Assembly (NCBI RefSeq): GCF_007830495.1
Contig: NZ_VLKW01000019.1
Location: 1 to 51,693, forward strand
Reading direction: 5' to 3'
Length of the DNA: 51,693 bases
Source of the DNA: Pseudoduganella flava
GTDB lineage: Bacteria > Pseudomonadota > Gammaproteobacteria > Burkholderiales > Burkholderiaceae_D
Every line of letters starts with the position of its first letter. The first letter of the stretch is position 1. The notes under the pieces are model-generated. The model had not been told where the DNA came from. It saw nothing but the letters and a program-made list of their open reading frames with translations, and did no database searches. Below, in pieces: positions 39,659 through 48,729 of this stretch. A program made the position numbers and the translations under genes.

Positions 39659-42382
39659 ATGGCGCAAGCAACGACGCGCGCGCCGACTACAGAGACCACC
39701 ATGAAGGCATGGGTTCCACGCCTGCGTCCGCCGTCGCTGGCCGCGCTGCGCCCTTACCTGCTGTTCATCCTGCTATGGCCGGTGGCCGGGCTCGTCATTG
39801 CCGGCGCGTCGTGGTTCTTTCTGGTCCGCAACCTCATCGAGGACCGCCAGGCGGCCGAGCGGCAGGCGCTGGATACCACCGCCGGGATCGTGCAGGTCCA
39901 GGCCGAGCAAACCCGCCACAGCCTGGCGCTTGTCGACCAGCTGCTGATGACGATCCGGCTGCAGTGGCAGATCGACGGCGGAGCGCTGCGGCTGGACCGC
40001 TTCCGCAAGATCGCCGACCCGGCCGGCATGCCGCTCAATATCAGCATCTTCGGCCCGAACGCGACACTGCGGCTGACCAATGCGCGCGGCATCTGGTCGC
40101 GCGAGGAGCTGAACAAGGTCGACGAGCTGCCGTTCTTCGCCGTGCAGCGGCTGCGTGCGGCGGACGACATGTACATCGGCATGCCAATGCCGGCCGCCGG
40201 CAGCCCGGCGCGGACGGTGCGCTTTTCCCGCAAGCTGGTCAACCAGGACGGCGAATTCAGCGGCGTGGCCGTCGTGTCGTTCGATCCGGAGAACCTGGTG
40301 GCCGAATACGATCGTGCCCAGCTGGGCTCGCGCGGCTTCCTGGCCGCCGTTGGCAGCGACGGCGCGCCGCGCGCAATGAAATGGGACGGCTCTTCCGACC
40401 GTATCGGCGCGCTGCCGGCGAACTTGCTGCTGGCGATGCAAAGCCCGCGCGGCAGCGCGATCGTGCCGGGCCGCGAGTTCGCCGACGGCGTCACGCGCTA
40501 CGTCAGCTGGAAGGCGCTGGACGGCTTTCCCCTCGTCGTCGTGGCCGCCGCCGACCAGCCGCATGCGCTGGCGCTGTACCGGGAGCGGGAAAGCGCGTCG
40601 CGCCAGACGGCGCGCGACGCATCGGTCGCGCTGCTCGTCTTCGTGCTGGCGGGGATGACGCTGTCCGGCCGCCTGGCCCTGCAGCGCCACCGCCTGACCG
40701 TCGCGCACGATGCCTACCGCAAGGCCACCGAAGCCAGTACCGAAGGCTTCTTCATCACGGCACCGGTGTATGGCGACGGCGGGCGCATCATCGATTTCGT
40801 CACCGTCGACTGCAACGAACAGGGCGCCGCGCTGGCGCAGCTGACGCGCGATGAACTGATCGGCAAGCGGCTCTCCACGTTGGCCGGCAAGCTGCCCGTC
40901 GAACCGGCGGCGGCGCTGCTGACGCAGGCGATGTCCACCGGCAGCGCGGAAGGCGACCTGGAAGCGCTGGCCGAAGGGCCCGTGAAGCACGTGCGCGTGA
41001 AGGCGCGCCGCTCCGGCGACGTGCTGGCCGTGACCTTGCGCGACGTGACGCTGGAGCGCGCCCACATGCTGAACCTGGAGCGCAAGAACTTCGAGGATGC
41101 GCTGACGGGCCTGCCGAACCGCGCGTGGGTCGGCAAGTGCCTGCCCGACATCGTGTCCCGCGCCCACGCGCGCGGCAGCCGCCTGGCTGTGCTGTTCATC
41201 GACCTGGACGGCTTCAAGGCCGTCAACGACACGTACGGCCACGCGGCCGGCGACGAGCTGCTGCAGATCGTCGCGCGCCGCCTGAAGGTGGCGGTGCGGC
41301 CGGGCGACCGGGTGGCGCGGCTGGGCGGCGACGAATTCATCGTGATCCTGGAAAACCTGCACGACAACGGCGAGGCGGCGCAGGTCGCGGCTCGCGTGGT
41401 GCAGGCGTTCCATGGCGGCGTGGCCATCGCGGCCGGCACGGCGACGGTCGGCGCATCGGTCGGCATCAGCAGCTGCCCGGGCGACGCGCACGACGTGGAC
41501 ACCCTGCTGCGCCACGCCGACATCGCGATGTACGAAGTGAAAACCCATGGCAAGAACGGCTACCAGTTCTTTGACCCCGCGTTCTATGGCGCGATCCGCC
41601 AGCGCCAGCAGCGCGAGCGCGAGCTGCAAGCGGCCATCGACGAGAACCAGTTCGTGCTGCACTATCAGGTGCGGGTGTGCGCGACGACGCAGCGCGTCGT
41701 CAGCCTGGAGGCGCTGGTGCGCTGGAACCACCCGACCGCGGGCCTGCTGTACCCGGACGAATTCATTCCGCTGGCCGAGGAGACGGGCATGATCGTCGCG
41801 CTGGGCGAGCGGGTCGTCGATTGCGTGTGCGCGCAGATCGCCGCGTGGTCGGACGACGGCTGCGCGCCGGTGCCGGTCTCGATCAATGTGTCGAGCCGCC
41901 AGTTCAACGAGCGCGACATCCATGCGCTGTTCACGCGCGCGCTGGCGCGCCACGGCATTCCGCCGGACCGGGTGGAAGTGGAGCTGACGGAATCGACGAT
42001 GATCCGCGACCCGGAGCGCACGTCCAGCCACCTGCACGCGATGCACGCGCTGGGCATCCGCCTGCTGGTGGACGACTTCGGCACCGGCTATTCGTCGCTG
42101 TCGATGCTGCAGCAGCTCGACTTCGACATGCTGAAGGTGGACAAGTCGTTCACCCGCCGCCTCGGCACCGACTGCCAGGGCGAGGTGCTGTTCGCCGCCA
42201 TCATCACGATGGCGCATGCGCTGGGCATGAAGGTGGTGGCCGAGGGCGTCGAACGCCCCGAGCAGGTGGAGGTGCTGCGCCGGCTGCACTGCGACGAACT
42301 GCAAGGGTATTACATCGCCACGCCGCTGGACGCCAAGGACGTGCAGGCCGAGATCCGCCGGCGCCGTGCCGCCATCGTGTAG
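39659..42382 (+). CDS. GGDEF-EAL cyclic-di-GMP enzyme with periplasmic sensor
   Basis: Membrane protein of about 907 residues. Two helices (PYLLFILLWPVAGLVIAGASWFFLV and ASVALLVFVLAGMTLSG) bracket a PDC/Cache-like periplasmic domain (residues about 60-320). A PAS-like region follows (KATEASTEGFFITAP). The GGDEF domain has an intact active site GGDEF (556-560) and I-site RPGD (547-550), so it could synthesise c-di-GMP. The EAL domain has EALVRW (Glu-684), NVSSRQF, ELTES, DDFGTGYSSL and KVDKSF, all the residues for hydrolysis. Both activities look possible. The start may instead be the ATG at 39701. The DUF455 gene on the other strand ends 6 bases from its stop. Confidence 0.92.
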   Translation: MAQATTRAPTTETTMKAWVPRLRPPSLAALRPYLLFILLWPVAGLVIAGASWFFLVRNLIEDRQAAERQALDTTAGIVQVQAEQTRHSLALVDQLLMTIRLQWQIDGGALRLDRFRKIADPAGMPLNISIFGPNATLRLTNARGIWSREELNKVDELPFFAVQRLRAADDMYIGMPMPAAGSPARTVRFSRKLVNQDGEFSGVAVVSFDPENLVAEYDRAQLGSRGFLAAVGSDGAPRAMKWDGSSDRIGALPANLLLAMQSPRGSAIVPGREFADGVTRYVSWKALDGFPLVVVAAADQPHALALYRERESASRQTARDASVALLVFVLAGMTLSGRLALQRHRLTVAHDAYRKATEASTEGFFITAPVYGDGGRIIDFVTVDCNEQGAALAQLTRDELIGKRLSTLAGKLPVEPAAALLTQAMSTGSAEGDLEALAEGPVKHVRVKARRSGDVLAVTLRDVTLERAHMLNLERKNFEDALTGLPNRAWVGKCLPDIVSRAHARGSRLAVLFIDLDGFKAVNDTYGHAAGDELLQIVARRLKVAVRPGDRVARLGGDEFIVILENLHDNGEAAQVAARVVQAFHGGVAIAAGTATVGASVGISSCPGDAHDVDTLLRHADIAMYEVKTHGKNGYQFFDPAFYGAIRQRQQRERELQAAIDENQFVLHYQVRVCATTQRVVSLEALVRWNHPTAGLLYPDEFIPLAEETGMIVALGERVVDCVCAQIAAWSDDGCAPVPVSINVSSRQFNERDIHALFTRALARHGIPPDRVEVELTESTMIRDPERTSSHLHAMHALGIRLLVDDFGTGYSSLSMLQQLDFDMLKVDKSFTRRLGTDCQGEVLFAAIITMAHALGMKVVAEGVERPEQVEVLRRLHCDELQGYYIATPLDAKDVQAEIRRRRAAIV

Positions 42383-42388
42383 CGGCGT

Positions 42389-43195
42389 TCAGCCGAAGCG
42401 GCCCAGCTCCGCTTCCGTGAAGCCGGCGCGGCGGCGCGCCTCCAGGTTGAACGGCCCGCGCAGCGCCGGCGCCTGGTAACGCACGATCAATTCGTCGTAG
42501 GTCGCATACGGATCGATGCCCCGCTGCGCGCACAGCCAGCCATACCAGCGGTTGCCGATTTCCACGTGGCCCACTTCGTCGCGCAGGATCACGTCGAGGA
42601 TCGCGGCGGCGGCCTGGTCGCCGGCCTGCGCCAGCTTCGCGCGCAGCGGCGGAATCGCATCCAGCCCGCGCGCCTCCAGCGTGCGCGGCACGAGGGCCAT
42701 GCGGGCGACGACATCGCCGCGGGTCTTGGCCACCATCTCCCACAGGCTGTCGTGGGCGGGGAAGTCGCCGTAGGCGTTGCCGAACGTGGCCAGGTGCGCG
42801 GCCAGCATGCGAAAGTGCGTGGCTTCCTCGCTGGCCACGCGCAGCCAGTCCGCATAGTACTGCGCTGGCATGCCGGCGAAGCGCCACAGCGCGTCCAGCG
42901 CCAGGTTGACGGCATTGAATTCGATGTGGGCCAGCGCGTGGATCAGCATCGCCCGCCCTTCCGGCGTCACCATGGAGCGGCGGCCGACGAGCTTCGGCGC
43001 GACGAGTTCGGGCCGCGCAGGGCGGCCCGGGATCGCCGGGGAATCGGGCAGCACGGCGTCGGCGTCGAGCGTGCAGGCGCCGGCAGCGGGACCGGCGGAA
43101 TACGCGGCGGCCAGCGCCGCCACCGCGTCGGTCTTCTCGAAGGGATCGGTCAACAGCAGGCAGCGCCGCGCTTCGGCGCGCAGTTCGGGCATCAT
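42389..43195 (-). CDS. Ferritin-like DUF455 protein
   Basis: Cytoplasmic protein of about 268 residues of the DUF455 ferritin-like group. Likely metal ligands occur in a four-helix pattern: HALAHIEFNAVNLALDALWRF, the helix with ASEEATHFRML, a further helix, and RDEVGHVEIGNRWYGWL. These E/E-x-x-H motifs fit a di-iron carboxylate centre, though the reaction catalysed is unknown. The start is the ATG at 43195 (or 43192); the reading frame further upstream begins with a TTG. The gene converges on the GGDEF-EAL gene with a 6-base gap and has its own upstream region of about 80 bases. Confidence 0.85.
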   Translation of the reverse strand: MMPELRAEARRCLLLTDPFEKTDAVAALAAAYSAGPAAGACTLDADAVLPDSPAIPGRPARPELVAPKLVGRRSMVTPEGRAMLIHALAHIEFNAVNLALDALWRFAGMPAQYYADWLRVASEEATHFRMLAAHLATFGNAYGDFPAHDSLWEMVAKTRGDVVARMALVPRTLEARGLDAIPPLRAKLAQAGDQAAAAILDVILRDEVGHVEIGNRWYGWLCAQRGIDPYATYDELIVRYQAPALRGPFNLEARRRAGFTEAELGRFG

Positions 43196-43279
43196 GGCGG
43201 GGGTCGTGCGCAAAAGCCGCAAGTGTAGCAAATGGCGCCGCTCACGCGAACGGCGCCCGCCAATCCGCCTGGCTTGCCG

Positions 43280-44683
43280 TCAGCGCACGGGGCCGAGCCG
43301 GTAGACGACGCCGCTGGTGCCCGTCGTCGTGCCGGCCGCGTTGCCCAGCACGTAGATCTCGCCGGCCGCGTCCTGCGCCATGCCGAGCACCGGGAAGCCG
43401 AGCGGGTTGCGGTGCGGCGCGATCAGCCGCTCGACCTGGTTGCGCACGCCCAGCGTGAACAGCTTGCCGGTGCCGTCCGCGCCGATGTAGTCGGCAAACA
43501 CGTACTGGCCGCGCAGCTGCGGGATCGCCGTGCCGTAGTAAATGAAGCCGCCGATGATGGCCTGGCGCGCCGGCGGCTGGCCGGCGCCATCCGCGTGGTC
43601 GTATTCGGCGACAGGGTCGATCATGCCGGCCGGCGCACCCGGGCTGTGCGCATACACGAAGCCGGGGCCGGTGCCGTTCTGGTCGAACAGGAAGCTGCCT
43701 TCCTTCACGGGCCAGCCGTAGTTGCCGCCCGAGACGATCTGGTTGACTTCCTCGATCGCCCCCTGCCCCACGTCGCCCGCCCACAGCCGCCCTTCCCGGT
43801 CGAACGCCATGCGGAACGGATTGCGCAGGCCATACGCATAGATCTCGTCCGCGCCGGGCTTGCCGACGAGCGGATTGTCGGCCGGGATGCCGTAGGCGCC
43901 GTTGGCCGAGTTCGAACCGAGCGGATCGATGCGCAGGATCTTGCCGAGCACATTGCCTGGCGCAAGGCTCTGGCCATTGCCGCCCTCCACGTGGCCGGCG
44001 CCCTGGTCATCGCCGGCGCCGCCGTCACCCACCGCGATGTACAGCATGCGGTCGGGGCCGAACACGATCTCGCCGGCGTTGTGGTTCGCCTGCGGCTTGT
44101 CGATGCGCAGCAGCACGCGCGCGCTGGCCGGGTCGACGGTCGGGTTGGCCGCGCCCGGATTGCTGACGCGCCATTCGCTGACGACGCTGTGGTTCAGTGG
44201 CGCGACGCCGGGCGGCAGCGTCGAGAAATCGGCCGGGGTCGTGGCCGGTTCCGAGGTGAACAGGTAGAAGCGGCCATTCGTCGCGTAATCGGGGTGGAAC
44301 GCCAGCCCCAGCAGGCCCCGTTCGTCGCGCTGGCCCAGCGTGATGAGGCGGCTGCCCACGTCGAGGAACAGCGCCGGCGTGACCCGGCGGGTATCGCCCG
44401 CAAGCGGCACCTTCCAGATCTTGCCGATCTGGTCGACGATGTACAGCTTGTCCGGCTCGCCCGGCGCGACGGCGCCGCCGACCGGCGCCGTGATGTCGCG
44501 GATGAGCGGGCGCAGCGACACGGCAACGGGGCTGGCAGGGATCGTGCCGGGAATCGGATCTTCCAACCGGGTGTGTTGCGCCAGCGCGGAAGGGGCGGCG
44601 GCAACGGTGAGCAACACGCTTGCAACGGACATCAATGCGGCGGGTACTTGGCGGTACAACGGGCGAATCGGTGTGCTGGACAT
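43280..44683 (-). CDS. PQQ-type soluble aldose sugar dehydrogenase (GDH/sorbosone-dehydrogenase fold)
   Basis: Exported six-bladed beta-propeller dehydrogenase of 467 residues. It has a signal peptide (AALMSVASVLLTVAAAPSALA), and the propeller begins VSLRPLIRDITAPVGGAVAPGEPDKLYIVDQIGKIW. Family landmarks are DERGLLGLAFHPDYATNGRFYL, KPQANHNAGEIVFGPDRMLYIAVGDGG, GNVLGKILRIDP, GLRNPFRMAFDREGRLWAGDVGQ, and GGNYGWP. It would oxidise aldose sugars in the periplasm with PQQ. The start is the ATG at 44683, with ACGGAGA a few bases upstream. No PQQ biosynthesis genes are in the window. Confidence 0.9.
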   Translation of the reverse strand: MSSTPIRPLYRQVPAALMSVASVLLTVAAAPSALAQHTRLEDPIPGTIPASPVAVSLRPLIRDITAPVGGAVAPGEPDKLYIVDQIGKIWKVPLAGDTRRVTPALFLDVGSRLITLGQRDERGLLGLAFHPDYATNGRFYLFTSEPATTPADFSTLPPGVAPLNHSVVSEWRVSNPGAANPTVDPASARVLLRIDKPQANHNAGEIVFGPDRMLYIAVGDGGAGDDQGAGHVEGGNGQSLAPGNVLGKILRIDPLGSNSANGAYGIPADNPLVGKPGADEIYAYGLRNPFRMAFDREGRLWAGDVGQGAIEEVNQIVSGGNYGWPVKEGSFLFDQNGTGPGFVYAHSPGAPAGMIDPVAEYDHADGAGQPPARQAIIGGFIYYGTAIPQLRGQYVFADYIGADGTGKLFTLGVRNQVERLIAPHRNPLGFPVLGMAQDAAGEIYVLGNAAGTTTGTSGVVYRLGPVR

Positions 44684-44931
44684 GGCGGTCTCCGTCGTGG
44701 TGGTTGGTGCGGTGGTTGGTGCGGTGGGGGGAAGCGGTGGTGCCGGAAGATGATGCGCCTGTCTTGGCATATCGACAAGGAGAACGCAAGCGTGCGGGAC
44801 GGAATGTCGAGTTTTTGCCGCGTTGCGGCAAGCAAGCTGCTGCGTTGGAAAGGCGCTGTCACCGCTGTGTGTGGGTTCGACAGGAAATATTGCCGCGCAC
44901 CAGCTTCCAACAAACTCGGATGACAGCGCCC
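44684..44931. other. Intergenic region without genes
   Basis: Between the sugar dehydrogenase start and the KGG terminator no reading frame is convincing. It holds a Pro/Thr-coding low-complexity repeat (GGTTGGTGCGGT words near 44701-44730) that is probably the dehydrogenase 5' flank. No clear promoter could be fixed. Confidence 0.4.
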
Positions 44932-44958
44932 AAAAAAAAACCGCCCCGAAGGGCGGTT
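44932..44958 (-). terminator. Rho-independent terminator of the KGG gene
   Basis: On the minus strand AACCGCCC and GGGCGGTT pair around a UUCG tetraloop (stem 44939-44946 and 44951-44958), followed by nine T residues (A-run 44932-44940). It lies 23 bases after the KGG protein stop. Confidence 0.92.
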
Positions 44959-44980
44959 ACTCTCACAATATCAAGCCCGA

Positions 44981-45388
44981 TCAGCGATCGTTCTTGTGGC
45001 TTTGACGGCCCGCTTGCGCGTGCTGTTCCGGCGTGCCGCCGCGCGTGCCGCCCGAGCCGGCGTTGTTGCCACCACCGTTGCCACCGTTGCCGCGGTTACC
45101 CGACTGGCTGTTGCCGCCCGAGCCGCTCTGGCTATTGCCGTCGTTCTTGTGGCTCATCGAGCCGGCACGGCGCGCTTCCTCGGAGGTGAACTCGTGGGCG
45201 TTGCCCGAAGCGTGCGCAGCGCGGCCGCCTTCCGACGCGATTTCACGCTGGCGCTGCGGATCCATCGACGCGAAGCCGCGGTTGCTCGTGTCGCCGCTCT
45301 GGCTGTTGCCGCGGTTGCCCGACTGGCTGTTACCCTTGGTGAACTGGTTGTTGCCTTGCGGGTTGTTGTTGCTGCGATTGTTGGCCAT
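44981..45388 (-). CDS. KGG-domain stress-induced protein (YciG/Con-10-like)
   Basis: Low-complexity hydrophilic protein of 135 residues, rich in Gly, Asn, Ser and Gln. It has a KGG-type core: RGFASMDPQRQREIASEGGRAAH and a second, EFTSEEARRAGSMSHKNDG, followed by degenerate SQSG/GGN repeats and a third partial unit (GTPEQHAQAGRQSHKND). Relatives are made under starvation or desiccation stress and are thought to be disordered and protective. The ATG at 45388 has AAAAGGAGA upstream; longer in-frame starts lack both a ribosome site and similarity. It stands alone, with its own terminator. Confidence 0.88.
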   Translation of the reverse strand: MANNRSNNNPQGNNQFTKGNSQSGNRGNSQSGDTSNRGFASMDPQRQREIASEGGRAAHASGNAHEFTSEEARRAGSMSHKNDGNSQSGSGGNSQSGNRGNGGNGGGNNAGSGGTRGGTPEQHAQAGRQSHKNDR

Positions 45389-45602
45389 GATGTATCTCCT
45401 TTTGATGGTTGAGATGTCACGTCCTTCATGCGACCCGCTCGTTCCTTGCGGTTGGCAAGTCGCGTAAAGGTGTGACCATGGTAGGCCGGACCGGGCTCGG
45501 GGCTTATAAGTCATCCTCTTCGCAGCCCGTAGGACATCGCCTCATGGACGGGTCGGAACCATCACTCAGCCGCTGCAACGCTTCTTCCGGGAAGCGACAG
45601 GG
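45389..45602. other. Intergenic region upstream of the KGG gene
   Basis: The gap of 214 bases holds the 5' region of the KGG gene and the 3' flank of the AraC-type gene. On the minus strand TATAA at about 45508-45512 could be part of a -10 element, but the matching -35 is weak. No coding potential is seen. Confidence 0.35.
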
Positions 45603-46622
45603 TCAACGGGCCCGCACCTGCCGCGGCGTGCAGCCGAAGCGGCGGCGGTAAGCCGTCGCGAAATTCGTCGCCGCCGAGTAGCCCGCGACGGCCGCCGCGT
45701 CGGCCACGCTGGCCCCGCCCAGCAGCAATTCCTGGGCCCGGTCGAGCCGCAGCGCACGCAGCCGCTCGAAGACGGTGCAGCCCCACGCCCGCCGCGCCAG
45801 CGCCTGCAGCGTGACGGGATTCGTGCCCACCTCGCGGGCCAGGTCCGCCATCGACAGCGCATCGGCGCCGTCGGCATGCAGCAGCTCGTCGAGGCGGCGC
45901 AGGCGGCGCCGCTCCAATTCGCGCAAGCTGGTGGGCGCGGCCGGCGTGCCGATCACGGCCAGCGCCTCGGCCGCCAGTTCGATGCAGCGCGACTCCAGCC
46001 GCAAGCGCTCCAGCCCGGGCGCGAACGAGCCGGGTTCGAGGATCTGGCGCGCCAGCGCACGCGCGCGCCCGGACACCGTCCACGGCTGCCGCGCCAGGTG
46101 CTCGGCGCAGAACGACGCCATCGCCCGGTGGTCGGCATGGTTCGCGAAACCGCCCTCTTCCAGCCAGGCCGGCGTCAAGGTCAGGCTCACCTTGCGCTCG
46201 CTGCGGCCCGCCTGCCAGCGGCGCGCAAACATGTCTTCCTCGGCCAGGTTGACGAGCGCGCCGGTGCCGCGCAGCGCCGGGTCCGGTCCTGCGGGCCCCA
46301 GCTGGAAGCGATGGTGGCCGAACGACAGGTCCGTTGCGCCGTCGACGAGCAGCACGATCTTCACGCCGGGGTTCAGGTGGTTGCTGGTCTCCATCGTGCG
46401 CAGGTCGCGCACGCAGGCCGTGTGCAGGATCAGGCCGGGGCGCAGCCGCAACGTGTCGAACTGGCCGTGCAGCACCTGCTCGCCGGCCGGGGCGCTGTCG
46501 GTAAACGTGTAGGCCGCACCAAGCATGCCGGCACTGCGGACAAGGTCCGCCCGCGTCACGTAGCGTGTGCTGCCGCACGAATGGTGGGCAACATCGATGG
46601 GCAAATTTTCGGATGCATACAT
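45603..46622 (-). CDS. AraC/XylS-family transcriptional regulator (PchR-like)
   Basis: DNA-binding regulator of 339 residues. Its C-terminal 100 residues hold two helix-turn-helices: LDELLHADGADALSMADLAREVGTNPVTLQALARRAWG, then FERLRALRLDRAQELLLGGASVADAAAVAGYSAATNFATAYRRRFGCTPRQVRAR. The N-terminal part (HLNPGVKIVLLVDGATDLSFGHHRFQLG) resembles the ligand-sensing part of PchR, which switches on pyochelin uptake when ferri-siderophore is present. It is divergent from a TonB receptor, 93 bases between starts, with a Fur box between them: the usual layout of a siderophore-activated receptor. The start MYASENLPID is at 46622. Confidence 0.88.
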   Translation of the reverse strand: MYASENLPIDVAHHSCGSTRYVTRADLVRSAGMLGAAYTFTDSAPAGEQVLHGQFDTLRLRPGLILHTACVRDLRTMETSNHLNPGVKIVLLVDGATDLSFGHHRFQLGPAGPDPALRGTGALVNLAEEDMFARRWQAGRSERKVSLTLTPAWLEEGGFANHADHRAMASFCAEHLARQPWTVSGRARALARQILEPGSFAPGLERLRLESRCIELAAEALAVIGTPAAPTSLRELERRRLRRLDELLHADGADALSMADLAREVGTNPVTLQALARRAWGCTVFERLRALRLDRAQELLLGGASVADAAAVAGYSAATNFATAYRRRFGCTPRQVRAR

Positions 46623-46682
46623 TTTCTTATGTCGGGCATATATCTTTCTAGCAAGATTCTGCCACAATCCGGGGATTTCGCA

Positions 46683-46701
46683 AATAAGAATCATTCTCAT
46701 T
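46683..46701 (+). promoter_or_regulatory. Fur box in the AraC/TonB-receptor divergent promoter
   Basis: AATAAGAATCATTCTCATT is a near-palindromic Fur site with the core ATAAGAATCATTCTCAT. It lies 14 bases before the receptor start and 60 bases from the AraC-type start, so it probably represses both genes when iron is sufficient. Confidence 0.87.
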
Positions 46702-46715
46702 GGATTGACATCACG

Positions 46716-48728
46716 ATGAATTCCCCGCACCTCCCCACTTTCCGCCGCCTGCCGCTGGTGCAGGCCCTGGCCACAGTCCTGGCTCTCCCCTCCTTCGCCG
46801 CGGCGCAGGAAGCGATGCCGATGCAGACCGTCGTCGTCACCGCGTCCGCCCACGAGCAGACCGTGCGCGATGCGCCGGCCAGCATCTCCGTGCTGACGCG
46901 CGCCGACCTGGAAAAGCGCCCCGTGCTGGAAGTGGCTGAACTGCTCGGCACGATCGAAGGCGTGACGCTGTCGCGCAGCGGCAACCAGGTACCGGCCGTG
47001 CAGCTGCGCGGCCTCGGTTCGGCCTACACGCTGTTTCTTGTCGACGGCAAGCGCGTCAACTCGACCAGCGTGAGCTTCCGCGGCAACGATTACGACACGG
47101 GCTGGGTGCCGACCAGCGAGATCGAGCGCATCGAAGTGGTGCGTGGCCCGATGTCGTCGCTGTATGGTTCCGATGCGATCGGCGGCGTCGTCAACATCAT
47201 CACGAAGAAGGTCGGCAAGACGTGGCGCGGTACTGTAAAACTCGATACCGTGCAGCCACAGGACGACGAAGCTGGCGCGACCCGCTCGGCCAGCGTCAGC
47301 GCCAGCGGCCCGTTGATCGCGGACGTGCTGGGCCTGCGGGTGTCGGCCGGCTACGACAAGCGCTCCGGCGACGGCCAGGTCAACGCGCCCGTCGGCGGCG
47401 TCGCGCAGAGCGGCATGCCGCTGATCGAGAACCGCCAGTACAGCGCGCTGTTGTCGTGGCTTCCGGCCACCGGCCACGAGGTGAAGCTGGGGCATGACGG
47501 CAGCCGGCGCGACCACGGCGGCTTCATCCTGGAGCGCGACGCCACGTCGCTGTCCCACGCGGGCCGCTACGAGTTCGGCCGCTCGGAGATCACGCTGAAC
47601 CTGGACAAGACGCAGAACCTCGTCGGCACCGTCACCGGCCAGCGCAACCCGAACGAGGCGCACAACCAGACGTTGAACGGCAAGCTCGTGCTGCCGTGGG
47701 ATACGGCGCGCCAGACCGTCACCGTGGGCGGCGAAGCCCGCCGCGAGAAGCTGCACGATCCGGCCAACATCACCGGCCTGCCCGGCACGCCCGGCTATCG
47801 CCAGGATCCGAACATCGCCGTGTCGCAGTACGCGCTGTTCGCCGAGGACGAGATCGTGCTGCCGGCCGACGTGCGCCTGACCCTGGGCGACCGTTACGAC
47901 CACCACGAGAACTTCGGCGGCCACCACAGCCCGCGCGCCTACCTCGTGTGGCACGCGGCGCCGCAATGGACCGTCAAGGGCGGCGTGGCGCGGGCGTTCC
48001 GTGCCCCGACCCTGCTGCAAGGCTCGGGCAACTGGGGCTCGGTGTCGTGCGGCAGCGCGACGGTGGGTTGCTACATCGTCGGCAGCGCCGGCCTGACGCC
48101 GGAAACCAGCACCAGCAAGGAACTGGGCATCCAGTACGAGCAAGGCCGGCTGGCCGGTGGCGTGACGGTCTTCCACAACAAGCTCAAGGACATGATCGAC
48201 ATCACCAGCCGCACGTCCGACCGCGTGCTGGCGCCGTCGTACGCGAACTTCGTCGGCTTCCTGCCCGATGGCCGGCCGATCTTCGCCTACCAGAACATCG
48301 CCAGCGTGCGCACGCGCGGCGTCGAGGCGAGCCTGCGCGCGACGCTGAACGACGCGCTGACGGCGCGCCTGAACTACACGTACACGGATGCGAAGAACAC
48401 CAGCGGCGCCACACCGCTGCCGATGGTCTACCGGCCGCGCATGAACGCCAACGCGGCGCTGGACTGGCGCGCGACGGATGCGCTGTCGGCGTCGGCGACG
48501 GTACGCTACATCGGCGAGCAGTACCTGAACGTGCCGTCGAACGGCCGCAACCTGCTGCGCAAGGGCGGCTACACCGTGGCGGACCTGTCGGCCGCATGGC
48601 GCGTGCATCAGTACACCATCAGCGCGGGCGTATTGAACGTGGGCGACCGGGGCACGCAGCGCGATACGTCCGCCGACTTCAACGAGGAAGGCCGCCGCGT
48701 GTTCCTGTCGCTGCTGGCGAAGTTCTGA
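46716..48728 (+). CDS. TonB-dependent receptor (catecholate/CirA-FepA-like)
   Basis: Outer-membrane receptor of 670 residues. It has a signal peptide (LVQALATVLALPSFAAA), a TonB-box-like start MQTVVVTASA, and a plug with APASISVLTRADLEKRPVLEVAELLGTIEGVTL, QLRGLGSAYTLFLVDGKRVN and VVRGPMSSLYGSDAIGGVVNIITKK, the sequence type of FepA/CirA/IroN receptors for catecholate siderophores. The barrel ends in LSLLAKF with a terminal Phe. The Fur box and PchR-like regulator upstream and the esterase gene directly downstream (ATG two bases after its stop) define an iron-chelate uptake and release unit. Confidence 0.93.
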   Translation: MNSPHLPTFRRLPLVQALATVLALPSFAAAQEAMPMQTVVVTASAHEQTVRDAPASISVLTRADLEKRPVLEVAELLGTIEGVTLSRSGNQVPAVQLRGLGSAYTLFLVDGKRVNSTSVSFRGNDYDTGWVPTSEIERIEVVRGPMSSLYGSDAIGGVVNIITKKVGKTWRGTVKLDTVQPQDDEAGATRSASVSASGPLIADVLGLRVSAGYDKRSGDGQVNAPVGGVAQSGMPLIENRQYSALLSWLPATGHEVKLGHDGSRRDHGGFILERDATSLSHAGRYEFGRSEITLNLDKTQNLVGTVTGQRNPNEAHNQTLNGKLVLPWDTARQTVTVGGEARREKLHDPANITGLPGTPGYRQDPNIAVSQYALFAEDEIVLPADVRLTLGDRYDHHENFGGHHSPRAYLVWHAAPQWTVKGGVARAFRAPTLLQGSGNWGSVSCGSATVGCYIVGSAGLTPETSTSKELGIQYEQGRLAGGVTVFHNKLKDMIDITSRTSDRVLAPSYANFVGFLPDGRPIFAYQNIASVRTRGVEASLRATLNDALTARLNYTYTDAKNTSGATPLPMVYRPRMNANAALDWRATDALSASATVRYIGEQYLNVPSNGRNLLRKGGYTVADLSAAWRVHQYTISAGVLNVGDRGTQRDTSADFNEEGRRVFLSLLAKF

Positions 48729-48729
48729 C